The notes under the pieces: generated by a model
Databases searched by the model: none
What the model was told of the DNA's origin: nothing
What the model saw: the letters and a program-made list of their open reading frames with translations, nothing else
Program-made: the position numbers and the translations under genes
Source: Blastococcus capsensis
GTDB lineage: Bacteria; Actinomycetota; Actinomycetes; Mycobacteriales; Geodermatophilaceae
DNA: 64,000 nucleotides
Assembly (NCBI RefSeq): GCF_030165005.1
Contig: NZ_JASNNW010000001.1
Coordinates: 1 to 64,000 of the forward strand
Direction of reading: 5' to 3'
In this document: positions 8,527 to 17,502 of the stretch, in pieces
Layout: every line of letters begins with the position of its first letter
Numbering within the stretch: position 1 is the stretch's first letter

Positions 8527-9506
8527 CCAGCTCGGGTACCACCGACCGGATGACCCGGCTGCTCGCCCTGGTCCCGTACCTGTCCGCCCGCGTGGAGGGG
8601 GTGGCCGTGGCCGAGGCGGCCCGCGACTTCGGCGTGACCGAGCGCCAGCTCCGCAGCGACCTGGAGCTGCTGTGGATGTGCGGGTTGCCCGGCTACGGCC
8701 CCGGCGACCTCATCGACGTCGCCTTCGAGGGCGACCGGGTGCGGGTCACCTTCAGTGCCGGCATGGTCAGGCCGCTGCGGCTGACCACCGACGAGGCGGT
8801 GGCGCTGGTGGTCGCGCTGCGCACGCTGCTCGAGCTGCCAGGGCTGGCGGAGCGGGACGCGGTCAGCCGGGCCCTGGCCAAGGTGTCGGCGGCGGCCGGC
8901 GAGGCGGCCGACCGGGTCACCCCCGTCGCCGTGAGCGTCGACGCCCGCGAGGAGACCCTCGCCGAGGTCCGGACCGCGCTGGAGGACGGCCGTGCCCTCC
9001 ACCTCCACTACTACGTGCCCACCCGGGACGAGCGCACCGAGCGCACCGTCGATCCGATGCGGCTGCTGCTGGTCGACGGCCGGTGGTACCTCGAGGCCTG
9101 GTGCCGCCGGGCGGAGGGCGTCCGGCTGTTCCGCCTGGACCGGGTCGACGACGTCGTCGCGCTCGACGAGCCCGCGGCCCCACCGCCCCAGGCCACCGGC
9201 CGCAACGTCGACAACGGCGTCTACCAGCCCGGCCCCGACGCACCCCAAGTCCGGCTCCGCCTGGCCCGCAGCGCCCGCTGGGTGGCCGACTACTACCCCG
9301 TGGAGGACGTCGCCCCGGTCGACGAGCCGCCCGGCGGCCTGGCGGTCACCGTGCGCACCGCCGACCTGGCCTGGGCGCGCCGGCTGGTCGCGACCCTCGG
9401 CGGGAACGCCGTCGTCGAGGAGCCGGCCGAGATCGGCGCCCAGGTGGCCGCCGAGGCCCGGGCCGCGCTGGCCCGGTACGGGATCGCGCCCGGCACGGAC
9501 GGCTAG
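8523..9506 (+). CDS. pafC: WYL-domain regulator PafC
   Basis: Partner of PafB. The N-terminal helix-turn-helix reads MTRLLALVPYLSARVEG then FGVTERQLRSDLELLWMCG. The WYL domain carries GRWYLEAWCRRAEGVRLFRLD near residues 186-206, followed by a C-terminal WCX domain. The length is 327 aa. The start ATG at 8523 lies within the pafB stop (ATGA), which supports translational coupling; longer upstream frames read through pafB in a shifted phase and are not real. In mycobacteria PafBC senses single-stranded DNA and directs RNA polymerase to repair-gene promoters. Confidence 0.93.
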   Translation: MTSSGTTDRMTRLLALVPYLSARVEGVAVAEAARDFGVTERQLRSDLELLWMCGLPGYGPGDLIDVAFEGDRVRVTFSAGMVRPLRLTTDEAVALVVALRTLLELPGLAERDAVSRALAKVSAAAGEAADRVTPVAVSVDAREETLAEVRTALEDGRALHLHYYVPTRDERTERTVDPMRLLLVDGRWYLEAWCRRAEGVRLFRLDRVDDVVALDEPAAPPPQATGRNVDNGVYQPGPDAPQVRLRLARSARWVADYYPVEDVAPVDEPPGGLAVTVRTADLAWARRLVATLGGNAVVEEPAEIGAQVAAEARAALARYGIAPGTDG

Positions 9507-9516
9507 GGTTTCCGCC

Positions 9517-9723
9517 GTGGTGTTCTGGATCGTGCTCGCCGTGGTCGTCGTCCTGGCACTGGTGACCCTCGGGGTCGTCGCGTACGGCGTGCTGGGGGCC
9601 TTCGGCCGGCTCGACCGAGAGCTGGCGGCGGCCGAGCGGGACATCGCGCCCGTGCGCGCGGAGATCCAGCAGTCCGCCGAGCGCGCCGCGCAGGTCCGGA
9701 ACGAGCGGGCGACCGCCGGCTGA
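9517..9723 (+). CDS. small single-pass membrane protein
   Basis: A 68-residue protein starting at GTG 9517, 10 nt after the pafC stop. It has one N-terminal membrane helix (residues about 2-29, VFWIVLAVVVVLALVTLGVV) followed by a charged amphipathic helix with RLDRELAAAERDIAPVRAEI, likely facing the cytoplasm. This architecture resembles TatB or other small scaffold proteins and the gene lies just before tatA, but it lacks the TatB proline and glutamate signature. I treat it as unknown. A role with the Tat machinery is only suggested by position. Confidence 0.75.
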   Translation: MVFWIVLAVVVVLALVTLGVVAYGVLGAFGRLDRELAAAERDIAPVRAEIQQSAERAAQVRNERATAG

Positions 9724-9832
9724 CCGCGGTCGGGCCCGTCACCGCCCGCCCGCGGACATCCGCCGGCACCCCGGGAACGAACGCTCCCCGGCGTAGCATC
9801 GCCGGAGCCACCCGACTTCTGGAGGACGTGCC

Positions 9833-10156
9833 ATGGGACTCGGCCCGCTCGAGATCGGCCTGATCATCCTGGCCATCCTGCTGCTCTTCGGCTACAAGAA
9901 GCTGCCCGACGCCTCGCGCTCGCTGGGGCGCTCGCTGCGCATCTTCAAGGGCGAGATGAAGGGCATGAAGGACGACGACGTCCGTACCCGGGACGCCGCC
10001 ACCACCACCCCGGTCCGCGGTGAGATCGCTCCCGCGTCGGCTCCGTCGGACGAGCTGAACACGCGCCTGCAGGACGAGGCCCGGGCCGCCGAGCTCCGGG
10101 CCGCGGAGCTGCGGGCCCGCGCCGAGCAGGCGCGCACGGCCGACGGCCCCCGCTGA
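9833..10156 (+). CDS. tatA: twin-arginine translocase subunit TatA
   Basis: Pore-lining component of the Sec-independent export system for folded proteins. The N-terminal helix (LEIGLIILAILLLFGYKKLP, about residues 6-25) ends in the FG-x-KKLPD hinge and continues into an amphipathic helix with RSLGRSLRIFKGEMKGM. The C-terminal half is charged, Ala/Glu/Arg-rich and dispensable in the family. The length of 107 aa is typical. An excellent ribosome-binding site (TGGAGGACG) precedes the ATG, and a TAGCAT box about 35 nt upstream may be a -10 element. tatC follows after 19 nt. Confidence 0.95.
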   Translation: MGLGPLEIGLIILAILLLFGYKKLPDASRSLGRSLRIFKGEMKGMKDDDVRTRDAATTTPVRGEIAPASAPSDELNTRLQDEARAAELRAAELRARAEQARTADGPR

Positions 10157-10175
10157 CCTCCCGGGAGTTCGAGCG

Positions 10176-11090
10176 GTGAGCGGGGCGACCCGCGGCGCAC
10201 CCCGCCGGCGGCGCCCTCCCCGGGACGCCGAGGCCACCATGACGCTGATCGCGCACCTCACCGAGCTGCGCAACCGGATCGCCAAGGCGCTGCTCGCGCT
10301 GGTGGTGGCCACGGCGGTCTGCTTCTGGTGGTACGAGCACGGCCTCGGCGAGTTCATCCGCGCCCCGTACTGCGGGCTGCCGGAGGACCTGCGGTTCGCC
10401 AGCGGCGACGAGCTCGAGTGCGGGCTACTGATCACCGACGTCCTGGGCGGGGTGTTCATCCGCCTCAAGGTCGCCTTCCTCGCCGGGGCGGTGCTCTCCG
10501 CACCCTTCTGGCTCTACCAGCTGTGGGCGTTCGTCACGCCGGGGCTGAAGAAGAACGAGAAGGGCTACGGCATCGCCTTTGTGGCGGTCTCCTCGACGCT
10601 GTTCGCCCTGGGTGCGGCGCTGGCCTACATCTCGCTGTCCGCCGGCCTCGAGCTGCTGCTCGGGCTGGCCGGCAGCGGCACGGTGATCGCGTTGACCGCG
10701 CAGGACTACATCGGTTTCGCGATCTCGCTGCTGATCGCGTTCGGGGTCAGCTTCGAGGTTCCGCTGGTCGCCGTCGCGCTCAACCTGGTCGGGGTCCTGA
10801 GCTACGACGTGCTCCGGAGGAGCCGTCGGTGGATCTTCTTCCTCACCATCGTCTTCGCCGCGTTCGTCACGCCCACCCAGGACCCGTTCACCATGCTCGT
10901 GATGGCCGGGCCGATGATCGTGCTGTTCGAGCTCGCCATCCAGGTGGCCCGCTTCGTAGACCGGCGGCGTGCCCGGCGGGACGCCCTGGCGCACTTCCAC
11001 GACCTCGGCGACGACGAGGCCTCGCCGCTCGACGCCCACCCCTCGGCCCTCGACGCGCCCGTCGACTCCTCGCCGTCCCCACGCAGCTGA
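10176..11090 (+). CDS. tatC: twin-arginine translocase subunit TatC
   Basis: Six-helix membrane receptor for twin-arginine signal peptides. After a basic N-terminal leader comes the conserved MTLIAHLTELRNRIAKAL, with the HLxELRxR motif needed for signal-peptide binding. This is followed by a periplasmic loop, FWLYQLWAFVTPGLKKNEKGY (the conserved W-F-x-x-PGL segment), and helices up to about residue 255. The last 45 residues are a polar tail. The GTG at 10176 lies 19 nt after tatA; the internal ATG in MTLIAH is a possible alternative start. The tatA-tatC-helY order matches mycobacteria. Confidence 0.95.
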   Translation: MSGATRGAPRRRRPPRDAEATMTLIAHLTELRNRIAKALLALVVATAVCFWWYEHGLGEFIRAPYCGLPEDLRFASGDELECGLLITDVLGGVFIRLKVAFLAGAVLSAPFWLYQLWAFVTPGLKKNEKGYGIAFVAVSSTLFALGAALAYISLSAGLELLLGLAGSGTVIALTAQDYIGFAISLLIAFGVSFEVPLVAVALNLVGVLSYDVLRRSRRWIFFLTIVFAAFVTPTQDPFTMLVMAGPMIVLFELAIQVARFVDRRRARRDALAHFHDLGDDEASPLDAHPSALDAPVDSSPSPRS

Positions 11091-11183
11091 GCCGACCAGT
11101 GGCCGCCGAGCGCCGATGATCAACCGGAGGTGAGGGCCGGCGCTCGCCCGGTCGGTGTCCCCGCCAGCGCCTAACGTGGGGGC

Positions 11184-14018
11184 ATGTCCAGCCCCGCAGA
11201 GCAGTACGCCGCTGCCCGCAGGCGGACCTCCCACCCGACGCTGGGCGACTTCACCGCCGGGCTCGGCTTCTCCCTGGACCCCTTCCAGGTGGAGGCCTGC
11301 GAGACGCTGGAGGAGGGCTCGGGGGTCCTGGTCTGCGCGCCCACCGGTGCCGGCAAGACGGTGGTGGGCGAGTTCGCCGTGCACAAGGCTCTCGCCGAGG
11401 GGCGCAAGGCGTTCTACACGACGCCGATCAAGGCGCTGTCCAACCAGAAGTACAACGACCTGGTCGAGCGGTACGGCGCCGACCGGGTGGGGCTGCTCAC
11501 CGGGGACAACGCGGTCAACGGCGACGCCCCCGTGGTCGTGATGACCACCGAGGTGCTGCGCAACATGCTCTACGCCGAGTCCCCGGCGCTGCACGGTCTC
11601 GGCTACGTCGTCATGGACGAGGTCCACTACCTCGCCGACCGCTTCCGCGGTGCGGTGTGGGAGGAGGTGATCATCCACCTGCCGCCGTCGGTCACGCTGA
11701 TCTCGCTCTCGGCGACGGTGAGCAACGCCGAGGAGTTCGCCGACTGGCTGGTCACCGTCCGCGGCGACACGGAGGTCGTGGTCAGCGAGGTCCGGCCGAT
11801 CCCGCTGTGGCAGCACATGCTCGTCGGCAACCGGGTGTTCGACCTGTTCTCGCTGCGCCCCGCCGCGCATGCCGCGGAGCAGGGGAACAGCCCCCGGCCG
11901 CTGTCCACGCGGGAGCGCGGCGCCTCCGTCGTCGACCCGGAGCTGGTCCGGTACGTGCGCGAGCACGAGCGCCGGATCGACAGCTGGGGCGGCTCCGGCC
12001 GCCGGGAGAGCCACCACCGGCCCCGGTACCGTCCGCCGGCCCGCTCCGACGTCATCGAGCGGCTCGACCGCGCGGGCCTCCTGCCGGCCATCACGTTCGT
12101 GTTCAGCCGCAACGGCTGCGACGCGGCCGTGCACCAGTGCCTGATGAGCGGGCTGCGGCTCACCGACGAGGTCGAGCGGGCGGAGATCGCCGCCATCATC
12201 GACGAGCGCACCGGCTCGCTGCCTGAGGAGGACCTGCACGTCCTCGGCTTCTGGGAGTGGCGCGAGGGCCTGCTCGCCGGTCTCGCCGCCCACCACGCCG
12301 GGCTGGTGCCGGCGTTCAAGGAGACCGTCGAGGAGTGCTTCGTGCGGGGCCTGGTCAAGGCCGTCTTCGCCACCGAGACCCTCGCGCTGGGCATCAACAT
12401 GCCGGCCCGCACCGTGGTCCTCGAGCGGCTGGTGAAGTGGAACGGCGAGGCGCACGTCGACGTCACGCCGGGGGAGTACACCCAGCTCACCGGGCGGGCC
12501 GGTCGCCGGGGCATCGACGTCGAGGGCCACGCGGTGGTCATCTGGGCGCCGAGCATGGACCCCTCGGTGGTCGCCGGGCTGGCCAGCACCCGCACGTACC
12601 CGCTGAAGTCCTCCTTCCGGCCCAGCTACAACATGGCGGTCAACCTGGTGGGCTCGTTCGGCCGCGCCCGCGCCCGGGAACTGCTGGCCAGCTCCTTCGC
12701 CCAGTTCCAGGCCGACCGGTCGGTGGTGGGCCTGGCCCGGGCCGCGGCCCGGCACGAGCGGGACGCCGCGCAGTTCGCCGCGGAAATGCGTTCGGACCGG
12801 GGCGACGTCGGTGCCTACGCCCAGCTGCGCCGCGAGATCGCCGACCGCGAGAAGGAGCTGTCCCGCGACTCCCAGGCCAAGCGTCGAGCGGAGGCCGCCG
12901 ACGCGCTGGCCGCGCTGCGCCCGGGAGACGTCATCCGGGTGCCGTCGGGGCGGCGCCAGGGGCTCGCCGTCGTCCTGGACCCGGGGATCACCGACCTCGC
13001 CGATCCGCGGCCGCTGGTGCTCACCGAGGACAAGTGGGCCGGGCGGCTGGGCTCGGTGGACTTCCCCGGCCCGGTGACGGCGCTGGCCCGGGTGCGCGTG
13101 CCCAAGAACTTCAACCACCGCAGCCCGCACGCCCGGCGCGACCTCGCCTCGACCCTGCGCAACGCGCGCGTCGAGCACGACCTGGGTGCCCGGCGGACCA
13201 GGCACCGCTCGGCCGCCGCCGACGACCCGGTGCTCGCCGACCTCCGGCAGGCGCTGCGCAACCACCCGGTGCACCAGCTGCCCGACCGCGAGGAGCGGGT
13301 GCGGGTGGCCGAGCGCTGGCTGCGGGCGGTGCGCGAGGCGGAGTCGCTGCAGCGCACCATGGCCGAGCGCACCGGCTCGCTCACCCGGCAGTTCGACCGC
13401 ACCTGCGACGTGCTGGAGGAGCTGGGCTACCTGGTGCCGGAGGCAGCGCCTCTGGTGCCCGCCGACACCGCGGTCCTCGGTGCCGCCGATGACGTTCCGG
13501 TGGTGACCGACGACGGCCGCCGGCTGGCGCGGATCTGGTCGGAGTCGGACCTGCTGGTCGCCGAGTGCCTGCGGGCCGGGGTGTGGCGCGGGCTGACCCC
13601 GGCGGAGCTGGCGGCCGCGGTGTCGACGCTGGTCTTCGAGGCCCGCCGGGACACCCCCGGCCTGCCCGCGGTACCGGCCGGCGCGGTGGCCGACGTCATC
13701 GGGCGGATGCGCGGCATCCGCTCGCGGCTGCAGGACGTCGAGCTCCACCTCGGCGTACCGGCCAGCCGCGACCTCGACCTGGGCTTCGCCTGGGCGGCCT
13801 ACCGCTGGGCCGACGGGCAGAACCTCGACCGGGTGCTCGCCGGTGCCGAGCAGGCCGGCACGGAGCTCTCCGGCGGCGACTTCGTCCGCTGGACCCGGCA
13901 GCTGCTCGACCTGCTCGACCAGCTCGGGAAGGTCGCCGACGACGCGGTCGCGCGCACCGCCCGGAGCACCGTCGAGCGGATGCGGCGAGGAGTGGTCGCC
14001 GTCGCGGTCGGCGGTTGA
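11184..14018 (+). CDS. helY: DEAD/DEAH-box (Ski2/Mtr4-like) RNA helicase
   Basis: A 944-residue superfamily 2 helicase. Walker A is APTGAGKT (52-59), Walker B is the DEVH box (145-148), motif III is SLSAT, and the C-terminal RecA domain carries the QLTGRAGRRGID motif VI. A long accessory region (about residues 520-900) holds helical and DSHCT-like sequence ending DLLDQLGKVADD. This matches HelY (Rv2092c in M. tuberculosis), an Mtr4/Dob1 relative proposed to act in RNA processing. The ATG at 11184 is preceded by a purine-rich GGGGGC. The long open frame on the opposite strand is a codon shadow. Confidence 0.93.
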   Translation: MSSPAEQYAAARRRTSHPTLGDFTAGLGFSLDPFQVEACETLEEGSGVLVCAPTGAGKTVVGEFAVHKALAEGRKAFYTTPIKALSNQKYNDLVERYGADRVGLLTGDNAVNGDAPVVVMTTEVLRNMLYAESPALHGLGYVVMDEVHYLADRFRGAVWEEVIIHLPPSVTLISLSATVSNAEEFADWLVTVRGDTEVVVSEVRPIPLWQHMLVGNRVFDLFSLRPAAHAAEQGNSPRPLSTRERGASVVDPELVRYVREHERRIDSWGGSGRRESHHRPRYRPPARSDVIERLDRAGLLPAITFVFSRNGCDAAVHQCLMSGLRLTDEVERAEIAAIIDERTGSLPEEDLHVLGFWEWREGLLAGLAAHHAGLVPAFKETVEECFVRGLVKAVFATETLALGINMPARTVVLERLVKWNGEAHVDVTPGEYTQLTGRAGRRGIDVEGHAVVIWAPSMDPSVVAGLASTRTYPLKSSFRPSYNMAVNLVGSFGRARARELLASSFAQFQADRSVVGLARAAARHERDAAQFAAEMRSDRGDVGAYAQLRREIADREKELSRDSQAKRRAEAADALAALRPGDVIRVPSGRRQGLAVVLDPGITDLADPRPLVLTEDKWAGRLGSVDFPGPVTALARVRVPKNFNHRSPHARRDLASTLRNARVEHDLGARRTRHRSAAADDPVLADLRQALRNHPVHQLPDREERVRVAERWLRAVREAESLQRTMAERTGSLTRQFDRTCDVLEELGYLVPEAAPLVPADTAVLGAADDVPVVTDDGRRLARIWSESDLLVAECLRAGVWRGLTPAELAAAVSTLVFEARRDTPGLPAVPAGAVADVIGRMRGIRSRLQDVELHLGVPASRDLDLGFAWAAYRWADGQNLDRVLAGAEQAGTELSGGDFVRWTRQLLDLLDQLGKVADDAVARTARSTVERMRRGVVAVAVGG

Positions 14019-14106
14019 CCGGCGGGGCGCCGCGCGTGGCCAGGGCGGTCGGTGCGACAGAATGCCGGCACGTCCCGACGGGGCGTCAGGCACCTCGGGA
14101 GCGACG

Positions 14107-14796
14107 ATGACGAACCCGCCGCACGGCGACGCCGAACCCGACGGGTCGCCGGTGCCGGGGCCGGGCGGCCGGCCGCCGGGGGCCGGGCAGCCGCCGGCGG
14201 GGTCGCCCCCGTACGGCGCGCCCGCCTGGGGCCAGCACCCCTGGCCGCAGCCCGGCGCCGCTCCGGGTGGGCCGCCGTTCGGCGCCACCCAGCCCTACGG
14301 GCAGCTCCCGGCGGACTTCGGACCGCGGGGACAGCTCCCGCTGCCCCCGCGGGGGCAGCAGTACGGGCAGCGGCAGCAGTACGGGCAGCCGCCGGCCGGC
14401 TTCGGCCCGCCGGTTCCGCCGGGTGGTGCGCCGTACGGCGTCCCCGGCTACGGCGCTCCTGGCCACGGAGGTCCCTGGCAGGCGCCGGCGCGGCGGCGGA
14501 TCCGAGCGAGCCTGTTCGCCGCCCTGACCGCCCTCGCCGTCCTGATCGGCATCGCGGTGCTCGCCCTGTCCACCGGCCCCACCGTGCTGTCCCGGGCCGC
14601 GGTCGAGCAGGACGTCGCGGCGCAGTTCGAGCGGCGCGAGGGCGTGGCCGTCGATCTCCAGTGCGCGCAGGAGATGGCGGTGGAGGAAGGGTCGACCTAC
14701 GAGTGCACCGGCGTCACGGCCGACGACGAGCAGGTCACCCTCCAGATCGAGATCACCGACGAGGACGGCGCCCACTACACCTGGACCGAGCCCTGA
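14107..14796 (+). CDS. DUF4333 membrane-anchored protein with proline-rich cytoplasmic tail
   Basis: A 229-residue protein in three parts. Residues 1-128 are a Pro/Gly/Gln/Tyr-rich low-complexity tail with repeats such as QYGQ and PYG. Residues about 134-156 form one membrane helix (SLFAALTALAVLIGIAVLAL). The remaining 70 residues are an extracytoplasmic domain with two cysteines (LQCAQEM, YECTGV) and the pattern of DUF4333. The proline-rich, tyrosine-containing tail resembles tails of other actinobacterial envelope proteins. Function is unknown. It ends 6 nt from the convergent exonuclease gene. Confidence 0.85.
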   Translation: MTNPPHGDAEPDGSPVPGPGGRPPGAGQPPAGSPPYGAPAWGQHPWPQPGAAPGGPPFGATQPYGQLPADFGPRGQLPLPPRGQQYGQRQQYGQPPAGFGPPVPPGGAPYGVPGYGAPGHGGPWQAPARRRIRASLFAALTALAVLIGIAVLALSTGPTVLSRAAVEQDVAAQFERREGVAVDLQCAQEMAVEEGSTYECTGVTADDEQVTLQIEITDEDGAHYTWTEP

Positions 14797-14802
14797 GGAC
14801 GC

Positions 14803-15729
14803 TCAGCCCACGACGTCCTCGCGCCAGCCGAGGGCGGCGCCGAGCCGGCTGAGCGAGGATTGCAGCCCGTGCGCCCGGGCCAGCGCGGCGAGGGCGCCGG
14901 CGTCGGCAGGGGAGCGGGGGAGGGGGCCCTCGACCGGGGGCAGATCGATGTCCCTGGCCACGGCCACCACGACCGGAGCCGCGTCGAGGTAGCCCGCCGC
15001 GGCGTGCAGCTTCTTCAGGACGGCCGCGGTGAGCGGCGGCTTCGGCACGACGGTCCGCGCGACCGCCGCCCGGATGCCGGCCAGGTCGCCGAACTCGTCG
15101 ATCAGCGCTGCGGCGGTCTTGGCCCCGACCCCGGCCACGCCGGGCAGCCCGTCGCTGGGGTCCCCGCGCAGCACGGCGAAGTCGGCGTAGGCCCGCCCCG
15201 GGATGCCGTACTTGGCGGTGACCGTGGCCTCGTCGACGAACTCCAGGTCGGCGATGCCGCGGGCGGTGTAGAGCACCCGCACGGCCCGGGCGTCGTCCAC
15301 CAGCTGGAAGAGGTCCCGGTCCCCGGTGACGACGTCGACCGGTCCGCGCGCCCGGGTGGCCAGCGTCCCGATCACGTCGTCGGCCTCGTAGCCGGGGGCG
15401 CCGACCCGGGCCAGGCCGGCCGCGGCCAGCACCTCGACGAGGATCGGTACCTGAGGGCCGAGCTCCTCGGGGGTCTCCTCCCCGCCGTCGGCAGCCAGCC
15501 GGTGCGCCTTGTACGACGGCAGCGCCTCGACGCGGAAGGCCGGCCGCCAGTCGTCGTCCCAGCAGGCGACGAGGTGGTCGGGGCCGTGCGCCGTCACCAG
15601 GCGGGCGGTCATGTCCAGGAAGCCCCGGACGGCGTTGATCGGCCGCCCGTCGGGGGTGGTGACGCTCGTGGGCACCCCGTAGAACGCGCGGAAGTACAGC
15701 GACGCGGCGTCCAGCAGCATGGTGGTCAC
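14803..15729 (-). CDS. 5'-3' exonuclease (PolA N-terminal-type FEN nuclease)
   Basis: A stand-alone flap/5'-nuclease of about 308 residues. It opens MLLDAASLYFRAFYG with the first metal-binding aspartate, then NAVRGFLDMTARLV, YKAHR, GYEADDVIGTLA, VVTGDRDLFQL and the helix-hairpin segment GDPSDGLPGVAGVGAKTAAALI. All acidic clusters of the FEN family are present, while the polymerase domain of Pol I is absent. It corresponds to the gene between helY and pepE in mycobacteria (Rv2090). The start is either GTG 15729 (MTTMLLD) or ATG 15720; neither has a clear ribosome-binding site. Role: probably primer or flap removal and repair. Confidence 0.92.
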   Translation of the reverse strand: MTTMLLDAASLYFRAFYGVPTSVTTPDGRPINAVRGFLDMTARLVTAHGPDHLVACWDDDWRPAFRVEALPSYKAHRLAADGGEETPEELGPQVPILVEVLAAAGLARVGAPGYEADDVIGTLATRARGPVDVVTGDRDLFQLVDDARAVRVLYTARGIADLEFVDEATVTAKYGIPGRAYADFAVLRGDPSDGLPGVAGVGAKTAAALIDEFGDLAGIRAAVARTVVPKPPLTAAVLKKLHAAAGYLDAAPVVVAVARDIDLPPVEGPLPRSPADAGALAALARAHGLQSSLSRLGAALGWREDVVG

Positions 15730-15858
15730 GAGCGCTGCCCGCGCACGCTCGCCCGTCCCGTGCTCCTGCCTGACCTCGCCCGCTCGCTCACGATGGCGGA
15801 CGGTAGCGGTCTGGCAACGATTGCGGGCAACGGCGGTCCCCGTCGCTACTCTGCGCTG

Positions 15859-17013
15859 GTGGGAAACGCGACAGCTCCGCACGGATCCGACCCGCTCGTG
15901 ACCATCGACCGGGTGCACGCCGCCCGGTCGGTCGCCGCGGAGCTGGGGGTGGACCTGCTCGTGCTCACCCCCGGCGCCGATCTGCGCTACCTGTGCGGGT
16001 ACGACGCCCACGCGATGGAACGCCTCACCGCGCTGGCCGTGCCGCGCAGCGGGGAGCCGTTCCTGGTGGTGCCGCGGCTGGAGGCGCCGATGGTCGACGC
16101 CGGCCCGGCCGGCGCGCTGGGGCTGGAGCTGCTGGCCTGGGACGAGACCGACGACGCGTTCGCGGTGCTCGCCGGTGCCGCCACGGCACGGCTCGGCACC
16201 GCACCCGCGCGGGTCGCCGTCGGCTCGCGCACCTGGGCCGAGCACGCCCTGGGCGTGCACCGGGCGCTCCCCGGCTCGGCCCTGGAGCTGGCCGCACCCG
16301 TCGTCGACCGGCTGCGCATGGTGAAGACGCCCGCCGAGATCGAGGAGCTGGCCCTGGCCGGCGCCGCGATCGACCGGGTGCACGCGCGGATGGGGGAGTG
16401 GCTGACCGTCGGCCGCACGGAGGCCGAGATCGGGGCGGACATCGCCGCGGCGATCCGTGCCGAGGGGCACGTCGGCGTCGACTTCACCATCGTCGGGTCG
16501 GGGCCGAACGGAGCCAGCCCGCACCACGAGCTCTCCGACCGCAGGGTGCAGGCCGGCGAGCTCGTCGTCGTCGACATCGGTGGGGAGACGGCGACCGGCT
16601 ACCGGTCGGACTGCACCCGCACCTACGTCGTCGGCGGCAGCGCGTCCGCCGAGGTCGCCGAGTGGTACGGCGTCCTGCACGCCGCGCAGCAGGCCGCGAC
16701 GGCGGCCGTGCGGCCGGGCGTGACCGCCGAGCAGATCGACGCCGCCGCGCGCGAGGTGATCAGCGACGCCGGGTGGGGCGAGTACTTCATCCACCGCACC
16801 GGCCACGGCATCGGTCTGGACACCCACGAGGCGCCCTACATCGTGGCCGGCAACGCCCTGCCACTGGAGCCGGGCATGGCGTTCTCCGTGGAGCCCGGCA
16901 TCTACCTGCCCGGCCGCCACGGCGCCCGCATCGAGGACATCGTCGTCTGCACCGACGACGGGGTCCGCGTCCTGAACAACGGTCCCCGTGAGCTCGTCGA
17001 ACTCCCCGGCTGA
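15859..17013 (+). CDS. pepE: M24-family Xaa-Pro dipeptidase-like peptidase
   Basis: A metallopeptidase of 384 residues with a creatinase-like N-terminal domain and a pita-bread catalytic domain. The five metal ligands are visible in order: VVDIGGE and YRSDCTRTY (two Asp), GHGIGLDTHEAPYI (His), FSVEPGIYLPG (Glu) and GARIEDIVV (Glu). It probably cleaves dipeptides with C-terminal proline. The GTG at 15859 is preceded closely by TACTCT, so a very short leader is possible; GTG 15898 is an alternative. The gene order exonuclease-pepE is as in M. tuberculosis. Its end overlaps the Lrp gene by 26 nt. Confidence 0.92.
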   Translation: MGNATAPHGSDPLVTIDRVHAARSVAAELGVDLLVLTPGADLRYLCGYDAHAMERLTALAVPRSGEPFLVVPRLEAPMVDAGPAGALGLELLAWDETDDAFAVLAGAATARLGTAPARVAVGSRTWAEHALGVHRALPGSALELAAPVVDRLRMVKTPAEIEELALAGAAIDRVHARMGEWLTVGRTEAEIGADIAAAIRAEGHVGVDFTIVGSGPNGASPHHELSDRRVQAGELVVVDIGGETATGYRSDCTRTYVVGGSASAEVAEWYGVLHAAQQAATAAVRPGVTAEQIDAAAREVISDAGWGEYFIHRTGHGIGLDTHEAPYIVAGNALPLEPGMAFSVEPGIYLPGRHGARIEDIVVCTDDGVRVLNNGPRELVELPG

Positions 17014-17461
17014 GGCCGGCGGCGTCGCTGTTGACGTCGACCGTGCGCTGATGGCGGCCCTGGCCCGCGACGGGCGGGCGAGCTACACCGAGCTCGCCGA
17101 ACGGGTCGGGCTGTCGGTGTCGGCGGTGCACCAGCGGGTCCGCCGGCTCGAGCAGCGCGGGCTGATCACCGGCTACCGGGCGACCCTGGACGCCAGGCAG
17201 CTGGGTCTGCCACTGACGGCCTTCGTGTCGATCACCCCGTCCGATGCGCAGACCGACGACGCGCCGGCCCTGCTGGCGCACCTCGACGCAATCGAGGAGT
17301 GCCACGCGGTCGCCGGGGTGGAGAGCTACATCCTCAAAGTGCGGGTGGCCTCGCCCGACGCCCTGGAGGCGCTGCTCAAGGAGATCCGGTCCGCGGCGAA
17401 CGTGACGACCCGGACGACGGTCGTCCTCTCCACGCCGTACGAGGCCCGCCCGCCGATCTGA
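16988..17461 (+). CDS. Lrp/AsnC-family transcriptional regulator
   Basis: A 157-residue regulator. The N-terminal helix-turn-helix contains LMAALARDGRASYTELAERVGLSVSAVHQRVRRLEQRGLI in the usual AsnC layout, and the C-terminal RAM domain (LTAFVSITPSDA, VAGVESYILKVRVAS) binds amino-acid effectors and drives oligomerisation. The GTG at 16988 lies inside pepE; the overlap of 26 nt suggests co-expression with the proline peptidase and perhaps control of amino-acid use. The effector is unknown. Later starts would delete part of helix 1. Confidence 0.92.
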   Translation: MSSSNSPAEAGGVAVDVDRALMAALARDGRASYTELAERVGLSVSAVHQRVRRLEQRGLITGYRATLDARQLGLPLTAFVSITPSDAQTDDAPALLAHLDAIEECHAVAGVESYILKVRVASPDALEALLKEIRSAANVTTRTTVVLSTPYEARPPI

Positions 17462-17477
17462 TCCGCTGGACATCCGT

Positions 17478-17493
17478 TCGAACGCATGTTCGG
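17478..17493 (+). promoter_or_regulatory. LexA-type SOS box
   Basis: TCGAACGCATGTTCGG matches the actinobacterial SOS box TCGAAC-N4-GTTCGA at 11 of 12 fixed positions. It ends 9 nt before the ATG of the radical SAM gene, and GGATAG overlapping its end could be the -10 element, so LexA binding would block transcription directly. As I recall, the M. tuberculosis relative Rv2578c is also listed among LexA-regulated genes. Confidence 0.8.
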
Positions 17494-17502
17494 ATAGGTG
17501 CC

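Noticed and set aside
9517-9723. Calling the small membrane protein TatB
   Set aside because: It has a membrane helix plus amphipathic helix but lacks the TatB signature, and the position alone is not enough.
10425-14288. Open reading frame of more than 1200 codons on the minus strand
   Set aside because: It lies antisense to tatC and helY, which have clear motifs; its translation is low-complexity and reflects GC-rich codon bias.
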